From G965204755 sp965243415 (GTDB lineage: Bacteria > Acidobacteriota > Vicinamibacteria > Marinacidobacterales > Marinacidobacteraceae), in the NCBI GenBank assembly GCA_965243415.1, contig OZ251549.1, forward strand, positions 806,001-870,000: DNA of 64,000 bases. Reading direction: 5' to 3'. The notes under the pieces are model-generated. The model was not told the DNA's origin. It did no database searches and worked only from the letters and a program-made list of their open reading frames with translations. Both the position numbers and the translations under genes were made by a program. How positions within the stretch are numbered: position 1 is the stretch's first letter; each line of letters starts with the position of its first letter. Below, in pieces: positions 25,781-34,645 of this stretch.

Positions 25781-26539
25781 TCAGCCCGCCGCGCCGGTCG
25801 GTACGGCCGCGGGGCCGTCGGCGTCGGGTCCGGTGAGGGTGACGAAGGCGTCTTCCAGGCTGTCGGTCCCGGCGGCCTCCCGGATCGCGTCCGGGGTTCC
25901 GTCGGCGGCCACCCGCCCGGCGGCGATGATCACGATCCGGTCGCAGAGCAGCGAAACCTCGTGCATGGCGTGGCTCGAAAAGAGCACCGCCGAGCCCCGG
26001 TCGCGCAATTCGCGGATCAGGTCCCGCATCCGCCGGGTGCTCAGCACATCGAGACCGTTCGTCGGCTCGTCGAGCAGGACATTCTGCGGACGGTGGATCA
26101 GCGCCCGCGCCAGCAGCACCCGGGATCTTTCGCCGTGGGAATACCCCTTCGCCCGGCGCTCCACGAAATCCTCCATGCCGAGGAGGCGGATGAACTCGGC
26201 GGTGCGGACCTCGGTCTCCGCCGCCGGAACGCCCCGCAGCCGGGCGAAGTAGCGGATGTTCTCCCGGCCGCTGAGCCGCGGGTAGAGCGCGTGGGTGTCC
26301 GGGAGCGCGCCCACCCGCGCCTGCGCCGCGACGGTCTCCTCCCGGACCTCGTGCCCGTCCACCCGCACCGAACCGGCTTCCGGGGCCATGAGCCCGTACA
26401 TCATCCGCAGGGTGGTGGACTTGCCGGCGCCGTTCGGGCCCAGCAGGCCGGTGATGCGACCGTCTTCGGCGGTGAAACTCACTTCGTCCACGGCGACCAC
26501 TTCGCCGAAGGTCTTGCGGAGGCCGGCGACTTCGATCAC
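25781..26539 (-). CDS. ABC transporter ATP-binding protein (NatA-like)
   Basis: The 252-residue ATPase has Walker A GPNGAGKSTT near residue 34, signature YSHGERSRVLLARAL (SHGER instead of the canonical SGGQ), Walker B NVLLDEPTNGLD and the H-loop SSHAMHEV. This pattern fits the NatA/DrrA branch that pairs with ABC-2 permeases. Translation begins at GTG 26539, which overlaps the stop of the preceding hydrolase gene (GTGA), and the permease follows 18 bp later. The three genes form an operon. Confidence 0.92.
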   Translation of the reverse strand: MIEVAGLRKTFGEVVAVDEVSFTAEDGRITGLLGPNGAGKSTTLRMMYGLMAPEAGSVRVDGHEVREETVAAQARVGALPDTHALYPRLSGRENIRYFARLRGVPAAETEVRTAEFIRLLGMEDFVERRAKGYSHGERSRVLLARALIHRPQNVLLDEPTNGLDVLSTRRMRDLIRELRDRGSAVLFSSHAMHEVSLLCDRIVIIAAGRVAADGTPDAIREAAGTDSLEDAFVTLTGPDADGPAAVPTGAAG

Positions 26540-28122
26540 GAAGCCCCGTCCCCCTCCGGGCGGTCGCCTCCGCCGTCTTCCGCGCCTTCTTCCCCTTCGT
26601 TCGCCGGGGGCAGGTCGGGGCCGGTGGCGGAGCGCCAGAACGCCGGCCGGCCGATCCCTTCCAGGCAGGAGGCGTCGAGCGCCTCGGGGTCGGCGGTGTC
26701 CAGGAACTCCGCGACGAGCCGCGGCGCGCAGCCGGCTCCCAGCGCCCCGTGGGCGGCGCCGGGAACCACCAGGTGGCGCGAACCGCTCAGCGTCCGGGCC
26801 GCGTGCTCGCCCCAGCGCGGCGGGGTCACCGGGTCGAGGGCGCCGGAGAGGATGAGCACCGGGGCGTCGGAGACCACCGGTTCCCGGTAGTCCGGCGGCA
26901 GGTCGCCCCGGGGCCAGACCCGGCAGGCTTCCTTCATCGCCCGCACCATGAAGTCGCCGAACACGGTGCCTTCGGAGGCAGCCTCCGCTTCTTCCTCGGT
27001 CAGGAACGGGAGATCCTCGGCGCAGACCACCGAGAGGAACATCCCCGGGGCGATCTGCGGCCCGGCCACGGGGTCGGCGAAGACCAGCAGCGGCCCGAAG
27101 TCCCCGTCGAGGGCGCTCTCCACCACCAGCGGCGTCAAGGCGGCGATGTCCGGCGAGTAGAGCATCGCCCGGAGGATGCCCGCCACTTCCTCGCGCCCGA
27201 GCGGGGTCTCCTCCCACTCCCCGGTGCGGGGGTGCCGGACGCGGAACCGGCGCGGGGGATCCCGGTCCAGACTGCGGAGCAACTCGTCCACCATCTCCCG
27301 GAGGCGGGGGAACCGCTCCGCGCAGCCGGCGTCGGCGGAGCAACTGTCGAGGAGCAGGTCGAGCGCCCGTTGCCCGTCGGCGGCGAAGTGCAGCGGGATC
27401 CGCATGTCCACCGGGGCCACCCCGTCGAGGATCACCGCCCGGACGCTCTCCGGGTGGCGGCGGAGGAACACCAGCGCGGCGCGGGTGCCGTAGGAACCGC
27501 CCCAGAGGTTGATGCGGCCGTAGCCGAGCGCCTGCCGCACCGTCTCCAGGTCGTCCATGGCGACCGGGGTGGTGTAGTGCTCCGGGGCCGCGTCGAGTTG
27601 GGCCAGGCACTCGCGCCACTCCGCTTCCGGGATCTCCGGCAGCCCGGTCTCGGAGGACAGCGCCGGCTCTTCCTCGAAGAGGTCGCAGGTCAACTGGTTG
27701 GACTCGCCGGTGCCGCGCTGGTCCACGAGCACCAGATCGCGCACCTGCAGCACTTCCGGCAGGCGCGCGCCGACCGCCGCCGCCAGATCCGTCGCCGCCT
27801 GGCCCGGGCCGCCGGCGAGGATGAACAGCGGATCGTCCGCCGCGCCTTCCTCTTCCGCCGGGAGCACCATCACCCGGAGCGAGATGGTCCGGCCCTCCGG
27901 GTCGTCCGGGTCTTCCGGGACTTCCACCGTCCGGCAGAGGGCGCGTTCCGGGCCGTCGCCCGGCGGACAGGGGGCGAGTTCGCTCCCGATCGCGCCGCCG
28001 ACCGCCGGCGCGGCAGCGGGGCCGCTGTCGGTTCCCTCTTCCTCGTTCCCGGCGCAGCCGAACGCCAGCGTCAGCGCGAGGAGGGCGGCGCCGGCGCGCT
28101 GCCGCCGGCCCGGGGTCCTCAC
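26536..28122 (-). CDS. TAP-like alpha/beta hydrolase, lipoprotein
   Basis: The 528-residue protein resembles the tripeptidyl aminopeptidase / SlpD-like secreted hydrolases: LFILAGGPGQAATDL, VLVDQRGTGESN, the nucleophile in NLWGGSYGTRAALVFLRRHP, the acid in LSGALDPVTPPRWG and the histidine in VPGAAHGALG. The N-terminal ALLALTLAFGCAGNE is a good lipobox signal, so the enzyme is probably membrane-anchored outside the cytoplasm. GTG 28122 starts 7 nt after a TATCCT box, so a leaderless transcript is likely. It is the first gene of an operon with the NatAB-like exporter, to which it is coupled by a GTGA overlap. Confidence 0.9.
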   Translation of the reverse strand: MRTPGRRQRAGAALLALTLAFGCAGNEEEGTDSGPAAAPAVGGAIGSELAPCPPGDGPERALCRTVEVPEDPDDPEGRTISLRVMVLPAEEEGAADDPLFILAGGPGQAATDLAAAVGARLPEVLQVRDLVLVDQRGTGESNQLTCDLFEEEPALSSETGLPEIPEAEWRECLAQLDAAPEHYTTPVAMDDLETVRQALGYGRINLWGGSYGTRAALVFLRRHPESVRAVILDGVAPVDMRIPLHFAADGQRALDLLLDSCSADAGCAERFPRLREMVDELLRSLDRDPPRRFRVRHPRTGEWEETPLGREEVAGILRAMLYSPDIAALTPLVVESALDGDFGPLLVFADPVAGPQIAPGMFLSVVCAEDLPFLTEEEAEAASEGTVFGDFMVRAMKEACRVWPRGDLPPDYREPVVSDAPVLILSGALDPVTPPRWGEHAARTLSGSRHLVVPGAAHGALGAGCAPRLVAEFLDTADPEALDASCLEGIGRPAFWRSATGPDLPPANEGEEGAEDGGGDRPEGDGAS

Positions 28123-28129
28123 GGACGGA

Positions 28130-28135
28130 AGGATA
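28130..28135 (-). promoter_or_regulatory. -10 box of the hydrolase/ABC exporter operon
   Basis: TATCCT on the minus strand ends 7 nt before the GTG start at 28122, leaving no room for a Shine-Dalgarno leader. Confidence 0.45.
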
Positions 28136-28187
28136 GAGGCGTCCGGCCCGGGGCGTCCGGGCGAACCCGCGCCGGTCGGCCGGCGGG

Positions 28188-30677
28188 TCAGGTGCGGAGC
28201 GCCTCGCGGATGTCGAGCCGGGAGGCCTCCGCCGCCGGCCCCAGGCTGGCCGCGAGCACCGCGAGGGCGAGGGCGACGGGAGCGAGCAGGAAGACTGCCG
28301 GATCGAAGGGCTCCACCGTGAAGAGCAGGGGGCTGAGGTCGCTTCCGGCCACCCGGGTCAGGAACCCGGCGAGCAGGAGCCCCGGAACCAGCCCGAAGAG
28401 GGCGATGCGGAACCCGTCGCGGAGCACCAGCCGCCGGATGTCCGCCGGACGCGCCCCGAACGCCATGCGGACGCCGTGCGCCGGCAGCGCCGCGTTCGCC
28501 CGCCAGCCCACGACCCCGAAGACGCCGAACGCCGCCAGCAGGCCGGCCGCCGCGGCGAAACCGCCGAGCAGGAGGGCGTAGAGCCGGGGCTGCGCCACCG
28601 ACTCCCCGAGGCGCGCCTCCAGGGTGGTCAGCCCCAGCGCCCGCAGTTCCGGATCCACCGCCGGGACCCGGGCGGCGGCGGCCTCGGCGACCGCCGTTCC
28701 GGGGGCGTGGCGGAGCACCAGACTCATGTGGGCGAAGCCGCCCATACCGCCGCCCCGCCGGGGCGCGGGAACGCGGGCGTCGCCGATCAGCCGGTAGAGG
28801 ATCGGCTCCACCGGGGTGTCCACCCCCTCGGCGTGGACATCGCCCACGACGCCGACGATCTGTCCCAGCCCGGGCAACTCGAGGTCCACCGGTTCGTCTT
28901 CCAGGTACCGGTCCACCAGGCTGCGGTTCACGATGACCACCGAGTCGGCGTTCGCCCGGTCGGCTTCCTCGAACACCCGCCCTCTCCGCAGGGGGATCCC
29001 CATCGCCCGGAAGTACCCCGGCGAGACCCGGCGGAGCAACGCCCGCGGCACCGTGTTCGGGTCGGTCGCCGGTTCGTCGCCGAGGCGCTGGAACCCGATC
29101 ACCGCCCGTTCGCCGCTGAGCGGGAGGGTGTCCACCAGACCCACCTGCAGCACGCCGGGGATGGCCGCGACTTCTTCCCGGATCCGGTCCAGCGCCGCGG
29201 TCTGCGCGGTCTCGTCGGCGTAGCGGGCCTCCGGCAGGCGCAGGTCGAAGACCACGGTGTTCTCCGGCTGGTACCCCGGGGGCGCGGCGATCTGGTTCAG
29301 GAAACTGCGGACGAAGAGTCCGGCGCCCACCAGCAGCGGCAGCGACAGGGCGACCTGCAGCGAGGCGAAGAGGCCCCGGCTCCCGGCGCTCCGGGCAGCG
29401 CCGCCGAGGGGGGCGGCGTCTCCCCGTTCCGAAGCCCCGAGGGCCGCCGCCGGATCCCGGGAAGCGGCCCGGAGCGCCGGCGCGGCGCCGAAGACCATCG
29501 CCGCCGCCGCTGCCGCCAGGAAGCAGAACGCGAGGACCGGCCATTCCACCGTCGTCCGGGCCAACTGCGGCAGGCCGAGCACGGTGAGGGAACGCAGCAG
29601 CCCGGCGCCCTGGAGGGACAGCAGCGCCCCCAGCGCCCCGGCGGCGAGGGCCAGGAGCAGACTCTCGGAGAAGAGGCGGCGGAACACGCGGCCCCTCCCG
29701 GCGCCGAGGGCGGCCCGCACCGCCAGTTCGCGCTCCCGGCCGGCGGCGCGGGTGAGCATCAGGTTGGCCACATTGCCGCAGGCGATCAGGAGCACCAGCG
29801 CGGCGACCCCCAGCAGCGCGATCAATGGTTCGCGGAGGCGCCGGGTGGAGCGTTCCACGAAGGAGTCGAGACGGACGGAGACGCCCTCGTTCAGCATCCG
29901 CTCGATCTCGCTCTCGCCGCTCAGGCGCTCCAGCAGCGCGCCGGCTTCCGCCTCCGCCTGCTCGATGCTCACGCCGGCGCCCAGGCGGGCGACCACCTGC
30001 ACCAGTTCCAGGCGCACCTGCCCCGGCTGCAGGGCTTCGTCCGGCTCCCGGGTCGCCGGGAGATAGAGGCTGATCCGCGGGTTCGGGAAGCCGAAGCCCG
30101 GGGGCATCACGCCGATGACCTCGTGGAGGCGTTCGTCGAGCACCAGCGAGCGGCCGACGACCTCCGGGTCGCCGCCGAACTCGCGGTTCCAGAAGGCGTG
30201 CCCGAGGATCACCACGCCGTCCCGGCCGGGGATCTCTTCGTCTGCGGCGAAGGCGCGGCCCAGCAGCGGATGGACGCCGAGGACTTCGAACAGGTTCGGG
30301 GAGACCTGCTCGGCGGACAGCGGGCGCGGCTCGCCCGGGGAGCCGGCGAGGCCGGCGTAGGAGGCCGGGCGGTCGCCGTACATCGCCATGCCGTCGAAGA
30401 CGGTGTTCGCGTCGCGCCACTGGCGGAAGTGGTCGCTGGAGAACGCCGCGACCTCGTCCGGCATCGGCAGCCGCGGGCGGCGTTCCCAGACCTGGACCAG
30501 GCGGTCCGGCTCCGCGTACGGGGGCGGCTTCAGCAGGACGCCGTACACCCCGGAGAAGACGGTGGTGACCGCTCCGATGCCGAAGCCGAGCGGCAGACAG
30601 ACGAGCAGCGCGAACCCCGGGCGCTTGAGGAGGGCCCGGGCGGCTTCGGCGAAGTCCCGGAAGAGGTTCTCGGTCAT
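28188..30677 (-). CDS. ADOP-type ABC permease (MacB/FtsX fold)
   Basis: The 829-residue protein has the double MacB_PCD-FtsX architecture of the ADOP permeases common in Acidobacteriota and Gemmatimonadota. An N-terminal helix (GFALLVCLPLGFGIGAVTTVFS) is followed by a periplasmic domain with VWERRP, VSPNLFEVLGVHPLLGRAF and VVILGHAFWNREFGGDP. A three-helix FtsX block (LIALLGVAALVLLIACGNVANLML), a second periplasmic domain and a final FtsX block follow. These permeases typically work with a separate ATPase encoded elsewhere; none is adjacent here. The substrate is unknown. Confidence 0.9.
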   Translation of the reverse strand: MTENLFRDFAEAARALLKRPGFALLVCLPLGFGIGAVTTVFSGVYGVLLKPPPYAEPDRLVQVWERRPRLPMPDEVAAFSSDHFRQWRDANTVFDGMAMYGDRPASYAGLAGSPGEPRPLSAEQVSPNLFEVLGVHPLLGRAFAADEEIPGRDGVVILGHAFWNREFGGDPEVVGRSLVLDERLHEVIGVMPPGFGFPNPRISLYLPATREPDEALQPGQVRLELVQVVARLGAGVSIEQAEAEAGALLERLSGESEIERMLNEGVSVRLDSFVERSTRRLREPLIALLGVAALVLLIACGNVANLMLTRAAGRERELAVRAALGAGRGRVFRRLFSESLLLALAAGALGALLSLQGAGLLRSLTVLGLPQLARTTVEWPVLAFCFLAAAAAAMVFGAAPALRAASRDPAAALGASERGDAAPLGGAARSAGSRGLFASLQVALSLPLLVGAGLFVRSFLNQIAAPPGYQPENTVVFDLRLPEARYADETAQTAALDRIREEVAAIPGVLQVGLVDTLPLSGERAVIGFQRLGDEPATDPNTVPRALLRRVSPGYFRAMGIPLRRGRVFEEADRANADSVVIVNRSLVDRYLEDEPVDLELPGLGQIVGVVGDVHAEGVDTPVEPILYRLIGDARVPAPRRGGGMGGFAHMSLVLRHAPGTAVAEAAAARVPAVDPELRALGLTTLEARLGESVAQPRLYALLLGGFAAAAGLLAAFGVFGVVGWRANAALPAHGVRMAFGARPADIRRLVLRDGFRIALFGLVPGLLLAGFLTRVAGSDLSPLLFTVEPFDPAVFLLAPVALALAVLAASLGPAAEASRLDIREALRT

Positions 30678-31062
30678 GGGCGGCGCCTCCCGGCGGCGCG
30701 GGGGGAACGGAGGTCGGCGGCGGCGAGGCGCCCGCGGCGGGAGCGCGCGGAAGGACCGGGAAGGGCGTCCGGCCCGGCCGTTCCCGGCCTCGTTCGGCTC
30801 CGGGACGCTTCCGCCCGGTCGCGGGTTGTGTTCGTCATCCGTTTCCTCGGGTCGTCGGTTCTTCGGGCGCCGTCGGCGTGCGGATCGTTCCCCGGTCGTT
30901 CCGATCGGGCCCGAGGCGGCGTCGGGCGGGCGTCGTCCGCCCTCCGCCGTTTCGCCGTTCCCCGCAATTCCATCACGAGGGAGGATCAACCTCCCGGCGC
31001 GGTTTTCGTGCCCGGTTCGGCGCACCCGTCCCCGGCGGCGCGGGCCGCGGTCGGATGCGGCG
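30678..31062. other. spacer without a recognisable gene
   Basis: The 385 bp upstream of the permease are GC-rich. Open frames here read as Arg-rich low complexity. I see no RNA gene and no clear promoter. Confidence 0.5.
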
Positions 31063-31389
31063 TCACCTCCCGCTGGTCGTTCTCGGTTCGGACGCCGTTC
31101 CGTTCCGGCCGGCGGGGCCGGGGCGCGGCGCGGACGCCGGGCTCGGGTAGCGGTCGGGGATCCCCTCCTCGCGCCTCGTCTCCTCGATGCTCCTGCCGCG
31201 CAGCAGGAGGCAGGCGCGCGGCGTTTCCGCCCCGATCAGGTAGCAGGAGGAGTTCGTCTGCCGAAACCGCACCTGCCCGAGCGGCGAGGCCGCCCCCTGC
31301 AGCACGGCGACGCCGGTGGGCCCGATGGCGTCCGGCACCCGCCCCCGCCGCTCCGCGAACTCCGCCGCCGCAAAGTCCCCGCAAAACAC
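31063..31389 (-). pseudogene. remnant of aminopeptidase P (M24) N-terminal domain
   Basis: The first 65 residues of this 108-codon frame resemble the N-terminal domain of aminopeptidase P: FAERRGRVPDAIGPTGVAVLQGAAS, then VRFRQTNSSCYLIGAETPRACLLL. In intact enzymes the corresponding stretch is FRQ...FYYLTG...PxAxLLL, and here the aromatic FYY is SCY. The similarity ends at about residue 72, after which the frame is Pro/Arg-rich and stops. The catalytic pita-bread domain, about 300 residues, is entirely missing. I interpret it as a decayed fragment next to an accessory patch; a small functional protein cannot be excluded. Confidence 0.6.
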
Positions 31390-31503
31390 CGGCTCGTCCT
31401 GCGCCCTTACCGGCGAACAGCGACAATCCGAAGATGAAGGAGGGCCGGCGAGCGAAGGGATGCGGCGATCGGGGGGCCGGCGAAAGCGAAGGTTCTGTGG
31501 GGG

Positions 31504-32169
31504 TCATGCCTGTGGGGGCGCAGTGGTTTCTCGACGGAAGTCCTGCCGAATCCGGGGGACGGAGAAACTCGCCCAGCACTTCCGCGAGAGTTCTCTGCCG
31601 CTCGGCGGGAAGGCGGCATGCACGATCTTGCTTTTCTGAGCGTCCAGTGCCTCGGCCATCGGGACGAAATCGCCGTCCGAGGAGCCGAGGACCGCGATGT
31701 CGTACTGGTCGGACCAGGCGAGGCGGATCAAGTCGGTTGCGAGGCGCACATCGACGCCCTTCTCCTTGTACCCTCCCAGTTTGGTCCCGCAGTCGGGACA
31801 CTCGTCGACTACCCGATGACAGCGCGAGCAGGTGATGCTCGACGGCATGCGACGTCGCGGGGTCGTGCGCAGCGAGACCCCGGGGAACCCGCTGACGATG
31901 TCGAACCAGCGTAGAAGGCCTGCATCGCGATCCCCTTCCGCGTACGAGCCATAGATCGTCATCCCCTCGTAGTCGAGACGGGCGGTGGGGTCAACGACTT
32001 CGATGGCGGCGTGGGCGAGCACCGTGCCGAGTCGGCGGTAGTCTGTCTGGAAACTCGGATCTTCCCGCTTCATGGCCAGCGTGAAGTTCCAGAAGTCCAG
32101 GAACACCCGGACCCGGAGTCCGTGATTCGGGAGTGGCGATTCCCCGCGTTGCGGGGAGCTGGATCCCAT
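31504..32169 (-). CDS. NYN-domain (LabA/DUF88-like) putative RNase with zinc-ribbon insert
   Basis: The 221-residue protein has the PIN-like NYN acidic residues: Asp in RVRVFLDFWNFTLAM, Asp in KEKGVDVRLATDLIRLA, and the terminal cluster IAVLGSSDGDFVPMAEAL. Between them is a zinc-ribbon-like insert, CSRCHRVVDECPDCG. NYN proteins are metal-dependent ribonucleases in RNA turnover and in defence or toxin settings; the role here is not known. ATG 32169 has a perfect AGGAGG about 7 nt upstream, in contrast to most genes in the window. A promoter about 230 nt upstream and a strong hairpin in the leader suggest post-transcriptional control. It contains one of the rare ACGT sites. Confidence 0.88.
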   Translation of the reverse strand: MGSSSPQRGESPLPNHGLRVRVFLDFWNFTLAMKREDPSFQTDYRRLGTVLAHAAIEVVDPTARLDYEGMTIYGSYAEGDRDAGLLRWFDIVSGFPGVSLRTTPRRRMPSSITCSRCHRVVDECPDCGTKLGGYKEKGVDVRLATDLIRLAWSDQYDIAVLGSSDGDFVPMAEALDAQKSKIVHAAFPPSGRELSRKCWASFSVPRIRQDFRRETTAPPQA

Positions 32170-32308
32170 GAGGGTTCCTCCTGTAGATGCTGACGGGCAG
32201 CGAGTGAGCGCTACCGAAGCAGCGTGTGTTCGGAAGGGCGGGACCGCAGCCCGCGCCGTTCGACCGAACGCGGAAAACACCCCCGAGACTCAAGCCGAAA
32301 GTGTTAGA

Positions 32309-32332
32309 CAGGGGCGCCGAGAGGCGCCCCTG
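32309..32332. promoter_or_regulatory. 10-bp perfect hairpin with GAGA loop in the NYN leader
   Basis: CAGGGGCGCC-GAGA-GGCGCCCCTG is a 10-bp stem without mismatch. On the plus strand the loop is GAGA, a GNRA tetraloop; on the minus strand, the sense strand of the NYN gene, the loop is TCTC. No T-run follows on either side, so it is not an ordinary terminator. It lies about 140 nt upstream of the NYN start, within the predicted leader. Confidence 0.6.
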
Positions 32333-32400
32333 GCGTTCTCATGTCCGGACGCCACTGCTTCCCTGCTTTGGGTGTGCGCCCGGGGGTGTTCTTGCGGAGC

Positions 32401-32409
32401 AGTATAGCA
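32401..32409 (-). promoter_or_regulatory. extended -10 promoter of the NYN gene
   Basis: TGCTATACT on the minus strand (32409-32401) is a near-perfect extended -10 element. It predicts transcription from about 32394 and hence a leader of roughly 225 nt, the longest inferred in this window. Confidence 0.6.
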
Positions 32410-33163
32410 CGGACCGTTCAAGGTTGGCGGGTGGGAACCGTGCGGACAGGCGGGAGAGCAGGTGAAGGCCGAGGCGAGGCGGGTGGGGATTCTCCGGCGC
32501 GAAGACCCGGACCGACACGCCAGTGGCAGGACATTCGACGATTTTTCAATGGTTTATGACGATGTGCTGCCATTATTCGACCCTCTTTCGACACCCTGCC
32601 CGGCACTGATTTCAAGGTCGGTGGGCGCGCCCCGGGGGTGGCGCGCCTCCGGGGAACGCGTTCCCTCGGGTTCGGGCGTGGTCCGCCGGCGGGCGAGGCC
32701 GCGCCGTCTGGAGGAGCCCGCCTCCCGGACCCCGCCGTTTTCGACCCCCCGGGTCCGATAGCGCTTCGGACCCCGCTGCCTCCGGCGGGCTCTCGGTACT
32801 CCTCGATGCGACCCGACGAAGGCCGCCCCCAGCCCGCGTCCCCGCTGTGGTTCCGGCCCCCGGCCCGGTTCCTCACCTTCCGGCTGGCCTGCGGCTCCGG
32901 CGAATGCCGAAAGGCGGTCCGGGGATTCGGATCGGGGCGCGGGCCGGATCGTGGGATTTCGCCGTTCGCCGGTCGCGATCGCGAACCCGGCGGCGGGTGG
33001 AGGGCTGCGAGCGGCTCCGACGGGGGAGGGCAGGAGGTTCCGCGCCGCCCTTCGCTTCGGCCGGGGTCGAGGTCCGGTGGTCGGGCGCGGAGTCGGAGGT
33101 TTTCCGTTCCCGCGCCCCGCGGACGGCTCCTCACCTCGGATCGCCGGAATGCACCGGATCCGT
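32410..33163. other. spacer with an AT-rich island, no gene
   Basis: The spacer between the NYN promoter and the Fic stop codon contains an unusually AT-rich stretch at about 32530-32592, with TTCGAC at 32576 and 32587. The remaining part is GC-rich, with only low-complexity open frames. I see no protein or RNA gene. Confidence 0.6.
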
Positions 33164-34351
33164 TCAGTGCCGGGCGATGGCCCCGAAGTCCAGTTCGACG
33201 AACCAGTCGCCGTCACGAGGCTCGAACCTGATGAAACCCTTTGCTGCGAGTCGGGTCAGTTCCCGGCGGAAGGTTCGGTCCGTGACGCTTCCATAGAGGG
33301 ATCGCACCGATCGGTCCCGGATCAGGTCGGCGAGAGAGAAGTGTCGAGAGGAATCCTCGGCGAAGGGATCGACCGGCTCCGTCTGCTCGAGGAGGAACTC
33401 CAGCAGGCCGTACTCGCGCGCATTCAGTACGCGTCGGCGGACGCTCTCGCGCCGGCTGCGAGCCCGGTCGAGCGCGTTCCGGTAGAAGGCGCGGTTCGTC
33501 TTCCTCTGGATGAAGTCGTTGATCCCTTTGAGTTCCGAAGCGAAACCGCGGAGGCTGAATTCCATGAACTCCTGTAGATCGAACGGCTGCGAACGACGAC
33601 TCCGTTGCAGGAGCAGGCGGTAGGCGTCGCCGTTCCGATAGAAGTAGTTGGACAGACCGTAGAATCCATGGATGTTGTATCGGCCGCGATACAGGACCGC
33701 GGCCTCGACGAGCCTCGAGGTGCGTCCGTTTCCGTCCCCGAACGGATGGATGGTCACCAGGAAGAAGTGGGCGAGGAGCGCCTGGATCGCCGGGTGCTGG
33801 CTGCGGAACTTCCGAGAATCGAGAAGCGTCACGAATTCGTCCAGAAGTCGCTTCAGGTCCTTCGACGGTGCGCCTCGGTGTACGCCGCCCAGTTCCGGCG
33901 TTCCGACCGTCACCTCGGCGGTCCGCAGTCGGCCGGGGGCGGTTCGCCGCTCGTCGGATCCTTCGGTCAGAAGCGCATGCATCTGCAGGAGATCTTCCAG
34001 GCGGAGAGGCGGGCTCGACTCCCCCGAGAAGCGTTCCTTCACCCAGTCCTGAGCACGACCGGCATTCCGCACTTCTTGATGCTCCTCCGGCCGGCCGGAC
34101 CGACTCTCCGGCGCCTCGGTGGCGGCCAGTTCCAACTGCTGCCGCACCTCGGCCTCCGTCAGCGGGTTCCCTTCGAGAGCGGTCGTCCCGTGGATCGCGC
34201 GCACCCGGTTCAGCCGGTCCAACTCCCTTTGCCAGTCCGGCGGCAGCGTGAGCAGCGAGGCGGCCCGGCGATGGGCCTCGATGTCGATCAGGACCACCGT
34301 GAGGGCTTCCGTGCGGAGCCTCCAGTCGAAGCGGAAGTGGCGCCAGTCCAT
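33164..34351 (-). CDS. Fic family protein, class II with N-terminal inhibitory motif
   Basis: The 395-residue protein has the Fic active-site motif HPFGDGNGR in IHPFGDGNGRTSRLVEAA (near residue 200) and a preceding flap region GVHRGAPSKDLKRLL. The N-terminal TTALEGN fits the (S/T)xxxE(G/N) autoinhibitory helix that places it in class II. A C-terminal winged-helix-like domain (DRTFRRELTRLAAKGFIRF) suggests DNA or self-regulatory binding. Fic proteins usually AMPylate target proteins, and many act as toxins or regulators. No separate antitoxin is seen. Upstream lies an AT-rich promoter region with 12-bp repeats. The codons are less GC-rich than in the core genes. Confidence 0.92.
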   Translation of the reverse strand: MDWRHFRFDWRLRTEALTVVLIDIEAHRRAASLLTLPPDWQRELDRLNRVRAIHGTTALEGNPLTEAEVRQQLELAATEAPESRSGRPEEHQEVRNAGRAQDWVKERFSGESSPPLRLEDLLQMHALLTEGSDERRTAPGRLRTAEVTVGTPELGGVHRGAPSKDLKRLLDEFVTLLDSRKFRSQHPAIQALLAHFFLVTIHPFGDGNGRTSRLVEAAVLYRGRYNIHGFYGLSNYFYRNGDAYRLLLQRSRRSQPFDLQEFMEFSLRGFASELKGINDFIQRKTNRAFYRNALDRARSRRESVRRRVLNAREYGLLEFLLEQTEPVDPFAEDSSRHFSLADLIRDRSVRSLYGSVTDRTFRRELTRLAAKGFIRFEPRDGDWFVELDFGAIARH

Positions 34352-34480
34352 CGTGACCGTCCTTTGTTCGACATTGTAATCGACCGCTTATTCGACCGCA
34401 ATATTCTCTATTTATCAATAAGTTACATTGACAGTACCCTGTTAATTGACGCCTTGTTCGACACCTCGTCTGACACCGGG
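34352..34480 (-). promoter_or_regulatory. AT-rich control region of fic with 12-bp repeats
   Basis: Three 12-bp units begin at 34367, 34379 and 34391 (TTCGACATTGTA, ATCGACCGCTTA, TTCGACCGCAAT), just upstream of the Fic start at 34351. Further AT-rich DNA runs to about 34460 and ends in another TTCGACACC. Regularly spaced short repeats at this place suggest an operator for a regulator, possibly Fic's own winged-helix domain. I cannot assign a firm -35/-10 pair. Confidence 0.5.
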
Positions 34481-34645
34481 TAGCCCGGGAACGGGGAGTG
34501 GGGGCGCCCGGGTGCCGGCCGTGCGTGCGGGCCGAGGGAGCGCCGGCGGAAGCGGGCCCGCGAGGCCCCGGCGGGGACGCGAAGGGGCGGGGAGAACCGG
34601 GGAACGGCGGGCCGGGGAGCGCGTACACTCCGGCGCGGGCCGCGC

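Noticed and set aside
32309..32332. Rho-independent terminator
   Set aside because: The stem is perfect but no T-run follows on either strand, and it lies inside the predicted leader of the NYN gene.
32418..33134. 238-codon minus-strand frame between NYN and Fic
   Set aside because: It is Arg/Pro/Gly-rich, has no recognisable domain and crosses the AT-rich island and promoter region.
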